Assembly: GCF_023228165.1 (NCBI RefSeq)
Contig: NZ_JALOBS010000020.1
Span: 38,958-102,957, forward strand
Length of the DNA stretch: 64,000 nucleotides
Source of the DNA: Methylomonas sp.
GTDB taxonomy: Bacteria; Pseudomonadota; Gammaproteobacteria; Methylococcales; Methylomonadaceae
Direction: 5' to 3'
Within the stretch, counting starts at the first letter, position 1, and every line of letters starts with the position of its first letter. The position numbers were made by a program, and so were the translations under genes. Under the pieces are notes generated by a model. The model saw only the letters and a list, made by a program, of their open reading frames with translations. It ran no database searches and was not told the DNA's origin. Shown here in pieces: positions 24,999 through 33,479 of the stretch.

Positions 24999-26108
24999 AT
25001 GGCTTGTGCGTTGGTAAATATGTCTTCGGCTCAAAGCCTCGATGCCTCTGGCGGAGCTCGGCGAAGCCTCGACCGCGAAGCGGGAGCTCAGTCCCTGTGG
25101 GAATATGCTCAAAGCCTCACCCGCTATGCGTATGTTCCTTCGAAATCCCATTTCGCTGAGAAATCAGCAAATGCGATTAAGTGTCCCGAATATTCCAAAA
25201 AATGCGATTCCGTGGAATGCGACCCGTCATTGTTTACGCCAGTGTATATCGCGGAAACAAAATCTTGTGCCGATTCTCTGGAACAAGTTTCAAGCAAGCG
25301 CATCAAATGCGCGATAGTTCCTCCGCCACTTGCAACTGAAGAGGAATTGGAATCTTTCGTACCGTCCGAAATTGTTGGCGAAAAAGAGAGATGTGACCTC
25401 CCAGCAAAACGCCCACAAGATCCATATTCTGTTCGCGATATGATTCGAGATGAATATCCTTCGAGCAGTGAAGTGATATCAGATTCTGATTATTCATCTT
25501 ACGAAGATGATTATCGCGCGAGTTCTACCAGAGGTGCCGATGCTTCACCGATTTCGCCAAAAATGGAACGCAGATTTGCAGCGCCATCAGTGGACGATTC
25601 TCCTGTGAAACACTCTGCGAAGGCTCCCATTTTGCGTAGCCTTCGGCGGACTCGTTATGCAAGTGAGCGTTATGGTACTTCTGCGGAACAATCGTACATT
25701 AGGCGCACTCGGCAAAGCTCCACCGGAGGTGTCGAGCCTGCGGCGAGCCTCGGTGCCGTTGGCGTTTCTCATCCAAAAGTACCGCGCGGAATATCTGCTG
25801 ATAAATCAACTAGCAGCAAAATGGACGAATTTATGAAATTTCTTGGCAATGTCGCGTACATTGCGGCAACAGGAGGAAAACTCCGGTTCATTGTTTATTC
25901 CCTCGATGGCAGCAGCCAGATTATTGAATATACGAAGCCACAGAATATTAAATTCGTAAGCGCTTCATTCTTGTCGGATTTCATCTATAAAAAGTTCGGT
26001 TTGCCAATTGCATTCATTTCGTGCAATAAGGTAATCTGTGTCGATGATAAGGAGGAATCAGTGCAATGTGGAGTATTTTCCACTGCGAAAAAAATCATCC
26101 CCGCGTGA
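24999..26108 (+). CDS. Disordered protein with conserved C-terminal domain, family member
   Basis: 369 residues, unrecognised. The N-terminal ~270 residues are low complexity and carry element-coded peptides (SLDASGGARRSLDREAG near the start, RTRQSSTGGVEPAAS near 245). The C-terminal ~95 residues are ordered: KLRFIVYSLDGSSQIIEY, then FVSASFLSDFIYKKFGLPIA, a strand and CVDD. Its neighbour at 26280-27371 converges on it and has the same plan; the 12053-13402 protein is the third member. A T-run/GAATTTCGT motif lies about 90 nt upstream. The start could also be the later ATG at MSSAQS. Confidence 0.7.
   Translation: MACALVNMSSAQSLDASGGARRSLDREAGAQSLWEYAQSLTRYAYVPSKSHFAEKSANAIKCPEYSKKCDSVECDPSLFTPVYIAETKSCADSLEQVSSKRIKCAIVPPPLATEEELESFVPSEIVGEKERCDLPAKRPQDPYSVRDMIRDEYPSSSEVISDSDYSSYEDDYRASSTRGADASPISPKMERRFAAPSVDDSPVKHSAKAPILRSLRRTRYASERYGTSAEQSYIRRTRQSSTGGVEPAASLGAVGVSHPKVPRGISADKSTSSKMDEFMKFLGNVAYIAATGGKLRFIVYSLDGSSQIIEYTKPQNIKFVSASFLSDFIYKKFGLPIAFISCNKVICVDDKEESVQCGVFSTAKKIIPA
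25035..25089. repeat. Palindromic element pair near gene start
   Basis: AGCCTCGATGCCTCTGGCGG and GCTCGGCGAAGCCTCGACCG with a GGAGCTC end. Codes SLDASGG and RSLDREAG. Confidence 0.8.
25708..25749. repeat. Palindromic element in coding frame
   Basis: ACTCGGCAAAGCTCCACCGG then AGGTGTCGAGCCTGCGGCGA, a mutated copy, read as TRQSSTGGVEPAA, a different frame from the copies at 1874 and 12155. Confidence 0.8.
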
Positions 26109-26200
26109 TTTGTATAATACGCGGCGCTGATTCCCCTGAGCCCAACGAACCCCGTTTCTGATTATGAGTATACGTACGATTGTTCAATACCCCGCGTCCT

Positions 26201-26223
26201 TTCTTTTTTGTACAAAAAAAGAA
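26201..26223. terminator. Bidirectional palindrome between convergent genes
   Basis: TTCTTTTTTG-TAC-AAAAAAAGAA is nearly a perfect palindrome with only the central GTAC as turn, placed between two convergent stop codons. Likely transcript end for both. Confidence 0.6.
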
Positions 26224-26279
26224 TCACATCCAATCGCGGCGAAGCAAGCGATAGAGTCGCTGATGTGCTCGCGCTGTGT

Positions 26280-27371
26280 TTATTCTGCCGAGTCTATGAA
26301 TAATAGCGTTGTAAGGGGCTCCTCTACGAAGATATAGCCAATCGACCGAACTTTCAACCAGCGAGTCATTTTCTGGATCCAATGATAAAAGTCTTCGACA
26401 GAATACTTATTTTGAGGCTCTGGTATATTGAAAAGTCGTTTGCTTCCATTTATCTCGACAATCGTTATTGCACCACGTTTGCCAAATCCTGGCATTAACA
26501 ACATTTGCTGCAAAATCCGCCCGAGTTTAGTAATTTCCTCCTGTTGTTCTGCTGCGGAAAGAGGAAGTCCTATTTTTTTCGAGATTGGCACGGATTGTTC
26601 TTGGTAAAATTGCGGCGCCTTAAATTGCCGCTCGCCAGAGGTTCGCTCGCTGCGCGAGTGCTCTTGCGGATGATAATGCCTTACTTGTCCGCTGCGAAAT
26701 TGTTGCTCGGAGGTTCGCTCGCTGCGCAAATGCTGTTCTTGTGGGGCAGTAGAGGAATCGGGGCGTTGCTGGGATTCGCGCTCCGTAAAGCCTCGCTCAC
26801 GAGGCATTTGCTCTTCATAGTGTTTTCTATGCCCACCGCGTCCGCGAAATCCGCTTTTTTCGCGATTATACTCCATACGTCTGCGTAATTCGTCTTCCAT
26901 TCTAAGAGTCTCAGCTTTTTCTTCTTCGTTCATCAAAATTGGCAGTGTTCCGGTGGAGGAGGAGCTCGGCGGAGCCTCGACCGCGAAGCGGGAGCTCGGC
27001 AAAGTCCCAACACCTCTGGTAGAACGCTGAGTTAATTTTGGTGCTTCTTCGTCTGAACTCGGCGAAGCTTCGATGGCTCCGCCAGAACTTTCAGTAGAGC
27101 GGCTTCCACTTCGTGGAATTTCTCCTTCTTCTGCGACATCTTTATCTGGACTTTGAGATGCCTCTGGCGCATCTTCTACTTTTTGAACACGCTCGCTACG
27201 CAAGTGCTCGCTAATGGCTCGCTCCCGCGGCGCGTGCTTATCATCGGAGATATCCCTTTGAAGTGTACTGCTTTCAGCAGTGAGGCTTTGCCGAGCTTCG
27301 CTTTTTTCGCATGAATTGACGAGCGCATCGAGCAAATGGCGAGTGCTTAAAGCTACAGGCTTCGCAGCCAT
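26280..27371 (-). CDS. Disordered Arg/Glu/Ser-rich protein with conserved C-terminal domain
   Basis: 363 residues from the ATG at 27371 (a TTG two codons upstream is not used). Residues 1-270 are charged and repetitive, with many HLRSERTSE / HSRSERTSGE segments encoded by palindromes of the type CGCTCGCTGCGCGAGTG. The C-terminal ~90 residues, ITIVEINGSKRLFNI then VEDFYHWIQKMTRWL, match the ordered domain of its two relatives. Function unknown. SR-like charge could mean RNA or phospho-regulated binding, which is only a guess. Confidence 0.72.
   Translation of the reverse strand: MAAKPVALSTRHLLDALVNSCEKSEARQSLTAESSTLQRDISDDKHAPRERAISEHLRSERVQKVEDAPEASQSPDKDVAEEGEIPRSGSRSTESSGGAIEASPSSDEEAPKLTQRSTRGVGTLPSSRFAVEAPPSSSSTGTLPILMNEEEKAETLRMEDELRRRMEYNREKSGFRGRGGHRKHYEEQMPRERGFTERESQQRPDSSTAPQEQHLRSERTSEQQFRSGQVRHYHPQEHSRSERTSGERQFKAPQFYQEQSVPISKKIGLPLSAAEQQEEITKLGRILQQMLLMPGFGKRGAITIVEINGSKRLFNIPEPQNKYSVEDFYHWIQKMTRWLKVRSIGYIFVEEPLTTLLFIDSAE
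26640..26735. repeat. SERT-type palindromes in coding frame
   Basis: TTCGCTCGCTGCGCGAGTGC and TTCGCTCGCTGCGCAAATGC, 60 bp apart, a second palindrome class. It is also seen at 27186 (CGCTCGCTACGCAAGTG), 6466 and 38051. Codes HSRSER / HLRSER. Confidence 0.75.
26958..27092. repeat. Cluster of palindromic elements in coding frame
   Basis: GAGGAGCTCGGCGGAGCCTC, GACCGCGAAGCGGGAGCTCG and, further on, ACTCGGCGAAGCTTCGATGG. At least three copies in the disordered part of this gene. Confidence 0.8.
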
Positions 27372-27520
27372 TCTCAATATTTTCTTTAAGTATCTATATC
27401 AATTTTGTATTATACTTACTCGGAATTCAGTTTTTCGAAAGGATGCCGCTTATTATTGCGCCCTTTATGAAAAGCTCAGCAAAGCCTCGGCGAAGCCTTC
27501 CCAAAGCAATAGGTGCCTTT

Positions 27521-27533
27521 TCTTTTTGAAATT
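27521..27533 (+). promoter_or_regulatory. T-run/GAAAT promoter-like motif
   Basis: TCTTTTTGAAATT, 20-32 nt before the ATG at 27553. A degenerate palindromic element (CAAAGCCTCGGCGAAGCC) ends about 20 nt before it. Confidence 0.45.
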
Positions 27534-27552
27534 GGTATGAATGTAAACAAAA

Positions 27553-28305
27553 ATGGCAGAGAAACGTGTTCCTCTTCTTGCAAAACTAAAAGGAGTCAAT
27601 CGCGCACCATCCGCGAGGAGTGTGTCGGCAAAATATTTGTGCGGCATAATGCAAACTAATGAACCGGACGCTGTGGGATATAGTCTGCGTCTCGCATGTA
27701 AAAGAGGAGATATCGCGCGGATTGGTGCACTTTTGGGCAATCTCCATTCTGCTTCGCCAGTATCTGCTGTATGGCGCGGAATTGAATGGGATGATGTTCT
27801 ATACAGTGCGTACGCAGGCGGAAATGAAGAAATTATTGCCGCAGTGGAAAACTTCATTCGCATTGAAAATCTTTCACTGGATGTCAGCGCGATTCTCAAT
27901 TTTGCCGCAGCATCTAATAAACTAAGTGTTGTTCAACATGCGGTGCAATACTACGCGCCATGTGGCGGTATTCGCTGGCTTTGCGCACTTTGGAATGCGA
28001 GTATTTACAATAATGTAGATATTATTCGCTTTGTTGCGCAACAATTCGCCGCACTGCCGCCAGAAATGAAAGCCGCAGAGCATGTAACATTGAGTCTACT
28101 TTGGGCATCGTATTTCCACAAAAAGAAAGAAGCCTTCATAGAAATCGCGTGTTTATTTCATTTGGATATTTCCGAAATGATACGCGTTGTGGAGCACATT
28201 GGCTTTGATGCACCAAATCGCATTATTTGGTTGCGCGGCTGTGCGAACGAATGCGCCGCAAGGCAAAACTTCGCCGGCGAAACTGGAATAACTGCGAGTA
28301 ATTGA
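27553..28305 (+). CDS. Ankyrin-like repeat protein
   Basis: 250 residues. From about 40 on it shows ~33-residue helix-pair units of ankyrin type: LRLACKRGDIARIGALL, VLYSAYAGGNEEIIAAV, LNFAAASNKLSVVQHAV, LWNASIYNNVDIIRFVAQQ. The hairpin-loop consensus is poorly kept. Such proteins in amoebal giant viruses usually bind host factors. No F-box is seen here; the next gene, convergent, has one. Confidence 0.65.
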   Translation: MAEKRVPLLAKLKGVNRAPSARSVSAKYLCGIMQTNEPDAVGYSLRLACKRGDIARIGALLGNLHSASPVSAVWRGIEWDDVLYSAYAGGNEEIIAAVENFIRIENLSLDVSAILNFAAASNKLSVVQHAVQYYAPCGGIRWLCALWNASIYNNVDIIRFVAQQFAALPPEMKAAEHVTLSLLWASYFHKKKEAFIEIACLFHLDISEMIRVVEHIGFDAPNRIIWLRGCANECAARQNFAGETGITASN

Positions 28306-28372
28306 GATTCGCGCACAAAAAAATGGTAATGCGAGTTTTTAAATTTGTATCTAAGTGATGAAATTTCTTTTT

Positions 28373-30463
28373 TTATTTGGATGATTCTCCACTATTGGCG
28401 GATGCAACACGAGTTGCTCTTTTTTTGCCCAATGGCGGAAGCCAAGAAAGGTCAAAATCGCGGTCTTCTGCTGGGTCTTGCGCTGCTGCAGCGCATGAAG
28501 GCGTTTCATCCTCCATTGGCTTTGCTGACTTCGTGGATTTCGCGGATTTCGTGGACTTTGCGAGTTTTGCGGACTTCGCGGACTTTACGAGCAGCTTTGT
28601 GGGTTTTTTTACGATGTTCGGCGCTATTTGCGAAATGAGACGACATACTCCTTTTTTGTTAAATTTCGAAGCCCAATAATATGCGCCGGCAAAATCCGTA
28701 ACATAATTCCCAGAAATTAATAATTCGCAATACCTGACTTTGCCAAGCGCAGCAAATGCGCAAAATACAGCATCACATATCCACGTAGGAAGACGATTTT
28801 CTTTCAGCACCGCAGTCGCCTTTCGCATTGCTTTGGCTCTTTCCTCGTAAGTTTTCCATATTGGCGATTTTTCTTTGATTGGTTTTTTTACTTCTTCTGC
28901 AGACGGCGCATTATCGCTCGCAGATTGCACGCCTTCGGCGTGCCCAGCAGAAGATACTTCTGGCGTTTCTACTGCGTCATATGCACCACCCGTTATGCAT
29001 CGAAATACAGAACTACTTTCAATATGGATAACAACTCCACATAAACTGCAAACTTCCTGCAGTAATACCGAATTTCCATACAATCCCGCAATAAATGCCA
29101 TATGCCAATGCGATATCGCACCGCCACTCGCGCGCAATTTTGCCGATGAATTTAGCGAAGTAGATACTCCTTTTGGAACACTTGCCGCGCCCACATAACC
29201 GCGCCACATAGAATACGATAAACTGCTTTCATGTAACAACGCGACTATTATTTCATTTTGCTCAATATTTTGCCTAATACAAGGATAAAATTCGGCGATG
29301 AGTTTATCGCGCAGCTTAAATGTATCGCCTCGCGGAAGATGGGAAATTAAGGCTAAAAAGCCTAAATCACTATTGCCTTGCTTCAATTGAAAACGGCGTG
29401 TTTTTCCGATACTTACAGTTCTGCTAAAATTAACTGCCCGGCAGATAGACCCCGATTGCAAATGTCCAAGAAGATGTTCGCGCATAAATGCTGATAATTC
29501 ATGCAAAATACTCCATCTGCCACAACAAATAATTATGTTCATAATATTAGTAATCGCGTTCTTGCTGCATAGATAGCGCGAATTCGCGAAAACTTCGCGG
29601 CATAAATCGAATCTTCCAATGCGGACTGCGAATTGCACAAGCGAATCGGCATATGTCTTGATATCTGCCCAATATTCGCTCACGATTTGCGAAATGCTTT
29701 CCTCCGAAATCGGATATTTCCGCGCGTATTTGCAGAATGTTTTGCAGCCATCGTACCGCGATGAAAATTGCCCATGGGAAATGATTCCATACGAATGTGA
29801 TGTGTATATTCCTTCTAATTTCATAACATGCGGATTGCCATCTACGAATTGTGCTGCGGAATGAAATAATTCCTCTGGCGCATGAATACATCTTCCATTC
29901 TTTGCTTGAAGTATATGCCCAGCGCGGCAAAGTGCGATTTGAATCGACTGCTGAATCTCTTGAAATGTCGGAAATTCGCTAGAGGATAATTCTTGTTTCA
30001 AATATTCGTAAATCGTGTATTCGGTATCCGAAGGAAATACGCGAATATGGCGCGCGATATCTTGCACAATTGCGCGCACACTCGTGAAACATAGTCCAAA
30101 ACCACCAGATGAAATAATGTTGATAATCTCAGGATTTCTGGAAGCTATTGCCTCAATAATCATCGCCGTCCTATTTATTTGCCTCTTGCTAATTGCGAGC
30201 GCATAACGACACAATCCCGGCGAATCACTTCTCGCGCCTTCGCGGAACATTTGGTCGGCGATTTCGCGCTTGAAATAATCATTTGGATTTCGCGTACATT
30301 CATCGCAAAGATGCTCGTAAATCGCGCGGAAAATATCCGTCATTCGCTTGCAAGAGAGCGATAATGCCCAGCGCGCCGCGACACTTGAATACTCAAAAAT
30401 ATGGGCGATTGTATTATCGTCGATGATGTCGAACAAATTTAATGCGGCATTGGAAACTGCCAT
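28373..30463 (-). CDS. F-box / ankyrin-like protein
   Basis: 696 residues. The N-terminus LFDIIDDNTIAHIFEYSSVA to ALSLSCKRM (about 9-43) fits an F-box, which would link the protein to an SCF ubiquitin ligase through Skp1. A long helical solenoid follows, with YLCS / LHELSAF / AFIAGLYGNSVLLQEV units reminiscent of degenerate ankyrins. The C-terminal 60 residues carry a KSAKSAKLAKSTKSAKSTKS tract (DNA triplet-type repeat at about 28515-28605), then a polar tail. Host protein degradation is the likely theme; the target is unknown. Confidence 0.7.
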   Translation of the reverse strand: MAVSNAALNLFDIIDDNTIAHIFEYSSVAARWALSLSCKRMTDIFRAIYEHLCDECTRNPNDYFKREIADQMFREGARSDSPGLCRYALAISKRQINRTAMIIEAIASRNPEIINIISSGGFGLCFTSVRAIVQDIARHIRVFPSDTEYTIYEYLKQELSSSEFPTFQEIQQSIQIALCRAGHILQAKNGRCIHAPEELFHSAAQFVDGNPHVMKLEGIYTSHSYGIISHGQFSSRYDGCKTFCKYARKYPISEESISQIVSEYWADIKTYADSLVQFAVRIGRFDLCREVFANSRYLCSKNAITNIMNIIICCGRWSILHELSAFMREHLLGHLQSGSICRAVNFSRTVSIGKTRRFQLKQGNSDLGFLALISHLPRGDTFKLRDKLIAEFYPCIRQNIEQNEIIVALLHESSLSYSMWRGYVGAASVPKGVSTSLNSSAKLRASGGAISHWHMAFIAGLYGNSVLLQEVCSLCGVVIHIESSSVFRCITGGAYDAVETPEVSSAGHAEGVQSASDNAPSAEEVKKPIKEKSPIWKTYEERAKAMRKATAVLKENRLPTWICDAVFCAFAALGKVRYCELLISGNYVTDFAGAYYWASKFNKKGVCRLISQIAPNIVKKPTKLLVKSAKSAKLAKSTKSAKSTKSAKPMEDETPSCAAAAQDPAEDRDFDLSWLPPLGKKRATRVASANSGESSK
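28515..28605. repeat. Short tandem repeat coding a (K-S-A/T-K) tract
   Basis: GACTTCG-CGGATTTCG-type 9-15 bp units recur about eight times in the 3' part of the F-box gene. Confidence 0.65.
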
Positions 30464-30551
30464 TTCTACTAATTTCCACTTCGCGTAGCTTTTAATCTAC
30501 CAATATTGCCCACTCGGAACACTTTGGCGGCTTATAATATGCGATGACGTG

Positions 30552-30566
30552 ATTTCAAAAAAGAGA
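30552..30566 (-). promoter_or_regulatory. T-run/GAAAT promoter-like motif (minus strand)
   Basis: ATTTCAAAAAAGAGA, about 90-100 nt upstream of the F-box gene start in the correct orientation. Confidence 0.4.
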
Positions 30567-30619
30567 ACGGCTGAAGCCTCGACTCCTTTGGTACAGCGAA
30601 AAACCCCTTTGACTGCTTT

Positions 30620-31306
30620 TTAAGCGGCAATCCGCATAGGTGCAGAAAAGCCTTTCGGCGCGATAGCATTAAAGATGCTTTCGACTGTGATTTGTTTGCC
30701 ACCGCAATCGCGACGCGAAAGCGCAATAATATAGAATGACTCTGCATCGCGCACGATTTCTCCTCTTGAGGATTGGTAAATGGCACAAGAAACAATCGAT
30801 GAACAATCGCTTTGCGAAAGCGCGACTTGATTGCTGCGATGAATATCGCTATCCATGCATCTGCCGAACAATTGCCAGCTAAAATATGTATTTCGCGCGA
30901 TGAAGAAGAATTTCATATTTCTCGCGCTTGAATTGTGGCGAAGAATATCAATCGCGCGGTCGAATAAAATCTGATTATCTGGAATAATAACAAGCGTCGG
31001 CACGACAATCGCTGCGATTTGCGCATAAATCCCTCTTCTTTGCATGACATTTGGCGCGAGAAGTCCCAAATTTGTCGGGATAGATATGCGGATAGCTGCT
31101 GTCTTCTCGAAAGCAGTAATCGCTCGCGGCATTATCGAGAAGAATGAATTACTTTCTATTATGCTTTGTCCAGAAGTTGCCGGCAAACCGCCAGAACAAT
31201 CTGGCATTTCGCCGAGCAATGCAAATTCGCGCTCTGTTTGTGACGCATTCGGATGATATTGTTCGAGAAAAATCGCAATTTCTTGACGTCTGTGGTGATT
31301 TTCCAT
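30620..31306 (-). CDS. Unknown protein
   Basis: 228 residues, not recognised. Mixed alpha/beta composition with alternating strands (AAIVVPTLVIIPDNQILFD, MKFFFIARNTYFSWQLFG) that would fit a small Rossmann-like domain, but no nucleotide motif is visible. ATAAATATACG lies right before the ATG, and a T-run/GAAAT motif lies a further ~110 nt upstream (31414-31426). Confidence 0.65.
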   Translation of the reverse strand: MENHHRRQEIAIFLEQYHPNASQTEREFALLGEMPDCSGGLPATSGQSIIESNSFFSIMPRAITAFEKTAAIRISIPTNLGLLAPNVMQRRGIYAQIAAIVVPTLVIIPDNQILFDRAIDILRHNSSARNMKFFFIARNTYFSWQLFGRCMDSDIHRSNQVALSQSDCSSIVSCAIYQSSRGEIVRDAESFYIIALSRRDCGGKQITVESIFNAIAPKGFSAPMRIAA

Positions 31307-31413
31307 TTTCGTATATTTATAATCGCGCTGCCGAATTTAGAGCACCGCCGAATGCCAATATCCGCGTGAATCAATTCACAATTATCGCCGAGTGTTTATA
31401 TTAGTTTGGAAGC

Positions 31414-31426
31414 ATTTCAAAAAAGA
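31414..31426 (-). promoter_or_regulatory. T-run/GAAAT promoter-like motif (minus strand)
   Basis: ATTTCAAAAAAGA, about 110 nt upstream of the gene ending at 30620. Far from the start, so less certain. Confidence 0.3.
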
Positions 31427-31555
31427 ATGAGTGATATTTTTTCTCTTCGAGGTATATTTTCTCGCGCGAAATGCATACTAATGCAAATCATCAACGACAC
31501 TCCGGCACAAAATCGCGAATACGAAATCGCAAAAAAAGAGAATCGCGCCGTCATT

Positions 31556-31762
31556 TTATACTATGACATTTTCTTCGGTTTTTCTTTGTTTTGCCATTTC
31601 TTCGAGCCAATCGGCGGTTTGTTTTGATTTCTCCAATTCTTGCTGCTTCAAATCTAAATCTTGTTTATTTTTTAGCATTATTGCCGTTACGACAATAACA
31701 CCGATAATGATTATCACGATAATGATTGCCGCGATAATCGCCAATATTACGCCAATCTGCAT
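31556..31762 (-). CDS. Small single-pass membrane protein
   Basis: 68 residues: an extremely hydrophobic N-terminal helix (3-28, all Ile/Val/Ala/Leu), then a charged coiled-coil-like tail (KNKQDLDLKQQELEKSKQ). The size and layout are typical of minor virion membrane proteins. It shares a TATATATA region with the divergent L1R-like gene. Confidence 0.7.
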   Translation of the reverse strand: MQIGVILAIIAAIIIVIIIIGVIVVTAIMLKNKQDLDLKQQELEKSKQTADWLEEMAKQRKTEENVIV

Positions 31763-31776
31763 TTTGTTTATTGTGG

Positions 31777-31787
31777 TTATATATAAT
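31777..31787. promoter_or_regulatory. Shared divergent TATA-like promoter
   Basis: TTATATATAAT is self-complementary and lies between two divergent membrane-protein genes, 15 nt from one start and 31 nt from the other. Probably used in both directions. Confidence 0.5.
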
Positions 31788-31817
31788 CAAACAATAGCAG
31801 ATTTTTTGTAGTAATCC

Positions 31818-32744
31818 ATGGCATCTGCATATCGCCTCGAAGACCACGATGCGCGAACTGCGCAAATGGGATTGCAAAATCCCGTAAATGCGTTTTTTAA
31901 TATGCGAAGCCAGCCCATCACCGCAGGTAATGATGGCGAACGCAAAGAACATTTCTGTTTTCTTGGAATCGCTGGAGATTGTGGCACAACGAATGAAAAC
32001 ACGGCAAAATTATTTCAAGAATCGGTGAATTCTACGATAAATGAGAGTCTTCGGGCACAAATGACAAACACATCTGCAATTCTCAATTCTGCGCAAAAAA
32101 TATCTATCTCGAATATCACGTGCGCCGGCGATTTCAATAGTAATCTTTCGCAAATCGCAAAGATTCGCGTTAATATCAGTCAACTCGCGAAGATGAAAGG
32201 AGCTGATGACTACACAGCAATGCTGACAAATGCGGTTGATGATGCAGTATCTTCAAAGCAAGAAGTACAGCAAAAATTATTCCAAATGGCGGCGGCGGTT
32301 AATAAGACAGAAACAGAAATTAAAACGCGGCTCGTCAATGAAATGCGAAATAAAGTCACTTATCAGCAATTCACATCGCTCGCTGGCGATATTCAGAATC
32401 TTTCTTCGCAATCAATAAGCAACATTCTTTCCGGCGGCGATTGCAATATTATATCATCGCAATATGTGGAAATTTCATATCTTGCGAAACAAGTGTCCGA
32501 CCAATTCGCTGAAGTTTATGCGAAAATGGTTGGCGAAAATACAACGAAGACTGGCATTGCAGTAGACCAATATGCAGAAGCAGGGATTAACCCGATGGAT
32601 TTTCTAACGTATGCGGTTATCGGAGTATTCGTCATTATCGCGATAATTGTCATTATTGTAGGAATCATTATTTATCGTGGACGTTCGCGTGCGGCAAATC
32701 CGCCGAGTGCCGAAAAGCCACCAGCGGAAACGGCAGCGCGTTAA
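31818..32744 (+). CDS. L1R/F9L-like entry-fusion membrane protein
   Basis: 308 residues. Predicted architecture matches poxvirus L1/F9 and ASFV E248R: an ectodomain of long amphipathic helices with scattered cysteines (CFLGIAGDC near 50, ITCAGDFNS near 97, GGDCNIISS near 205), then one TM helix (about 264-288, FLTYAVIGVFVIIAIIVIIV) and a short basic/Pro tail. The repeated pattern N(I/L)SC-GDFN--QSQ-like is typical of the family. L1 homologues are myristoylated at MG, but this one begins MASAYR and has no Gly2, so it probably lacks the acyl anchor. Role inferred: virion membrane fusion. Confidence 0.75.
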   Translation: MASAYRLEDHDARTAQMGLQNPVNAFFNMRSQPITAGNDGERKEHFCFLGIAGDCGTTNENTAKLFQESVNSTINESLRAQMTNTSAILNSAQKISISNITCAGDFNSNLSQIAKIRVNISQLAKMKGADDYTAMLTNAVDDAVSSKQEVQQKLFQMAAAVNKTETEIKTRLVNEMRNKVTYQQFTSLAGDIQNLSSQSISNILSGGDCNIISSQYVEISYLAKQVSDQFAEVYAKMVGENTTKTGIAVDQYAEAGINPMDFLTYAVIGVFVIIAIIVIIVGIIIYRGRSRAANPPSAEKPPAETAAR

Positions 32745-32772
32745 TCGCGCGATTCACTATGCGATGAAGTGT

Positions 32773-32792
32773 CTTTTTTTGCTCAAAAAAAG
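32773..32792. terminator. A/T-stem hairpin after L1R-like gene
   Basis: CTTTTTTT-GCTC-AAAAAAAG, an 8-bp perfect stem with a 4-nt loop, 28 nt after the stop codon and before a convergent gene end. Confidence 0.65.
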
Positions 32793-32814
32793 GCGAAATT
32801 ATCCAATGTCTCAA

Positions 32815-33084
32815 TCATGGTGAATCAGTGCGCGATTGCTCAGAATTTCCCGCGGTGATTCCTGGCAAATTTGCGCGATTAGTTGTGCTATCATCTGGCA
32901 AAGATGCCACAGACAGTGGCTCCCGCGTCGCGATCACGCCTTCGGCTGGTTGTATGATTTGCGGGCGTGGCACATAACCGCAGACAGTAAATCCGCAAGA
33001 AACACATCGGAAACAGTGCCCCTCAAATGGAATATATGCGAAAGTTCCGCATTCCGGGCATTCTGACGCGCCAGTGATAGGCAT
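32815..33084 (-). CDS. Small zinc-ribbon protein
   Basis: 89 residues. C9ECG...C27VSCG-type pairs (CPECGTFAYIPFEGHCFRC and CVSCGF) form a zinc ribbon of about 30 residues. The C-terminal half is polar. TAAATATATAAG sits right before the ATG, and a TTATTTTTTTGAAA-type motif is 29 nt upstream. Function unknown; a transcription-related or late regulatory role is possible. Confidence 0.65.
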   Translation of the reverse strand: MPITGASECPECGTFAYIPFEGHCFRCVSCGFTVCGYVPRPQIIQPAEGVIATREPLSVASLPDDSTTNRANLPGITAGNSEQSRTDSP

Positions 33085-33143
33085 TGTCTTATATATTTAG
33101 CTCATTGAATTGTTTCAAAAAAATAACCCAATACGGAACCACA

Positions 33144-33416
33144 TCACTTATTGCCAGTAATCGCAATGATATCTTCGACTGCGATTTTTCCCTTCGAGTG
33201 GAGAATGTCCAAAAGTTGCGCATAATTATCGCGGCTCAGTGCGGATTCGCCCACTAATCGCCTGAATAGATAATATTCATCGGGGCTTCTCGCCGATTGC
33301 TCGACTGCTTGCGCGATTTCTTCGAGGGTTGCGAATTTCTCTTTTTTTGAGCGAAGCAAATAGTACAGCAACACAATAATGATGATAATCAATCCGAGCG
33401 CGTAGCCATTATCCAT
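33144..33416 (-). CDS. Small N-anchored membrane protein
   Basis: 90 residues: TM helix 6-21 (ALGLIIIIIVLLYYLL), a basic stop (RSKKEK), then a helical cytosolic domain (LEEIAQAVEQSARSPDEYYL...). A TATATA box lies a few bases before the ATG. Typical minor virion membrane protein layout; no family recognised. Confidence 0.7.
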   Translation of the reverse strand: MDNGYALGLIIIIIVLLYYLLRSKKEKFATLEEIAQAVEQSARSPDEYYLFRRLVGESALSRDNYAQLLDILHSKGKIAVEDIIAITGNK

Positions 33417-33479
33417 TGCGTATATATTTCCGATAAATCTTTGCCTCGAGGAAAATATAATCGACTGTCCATTTGCAAA

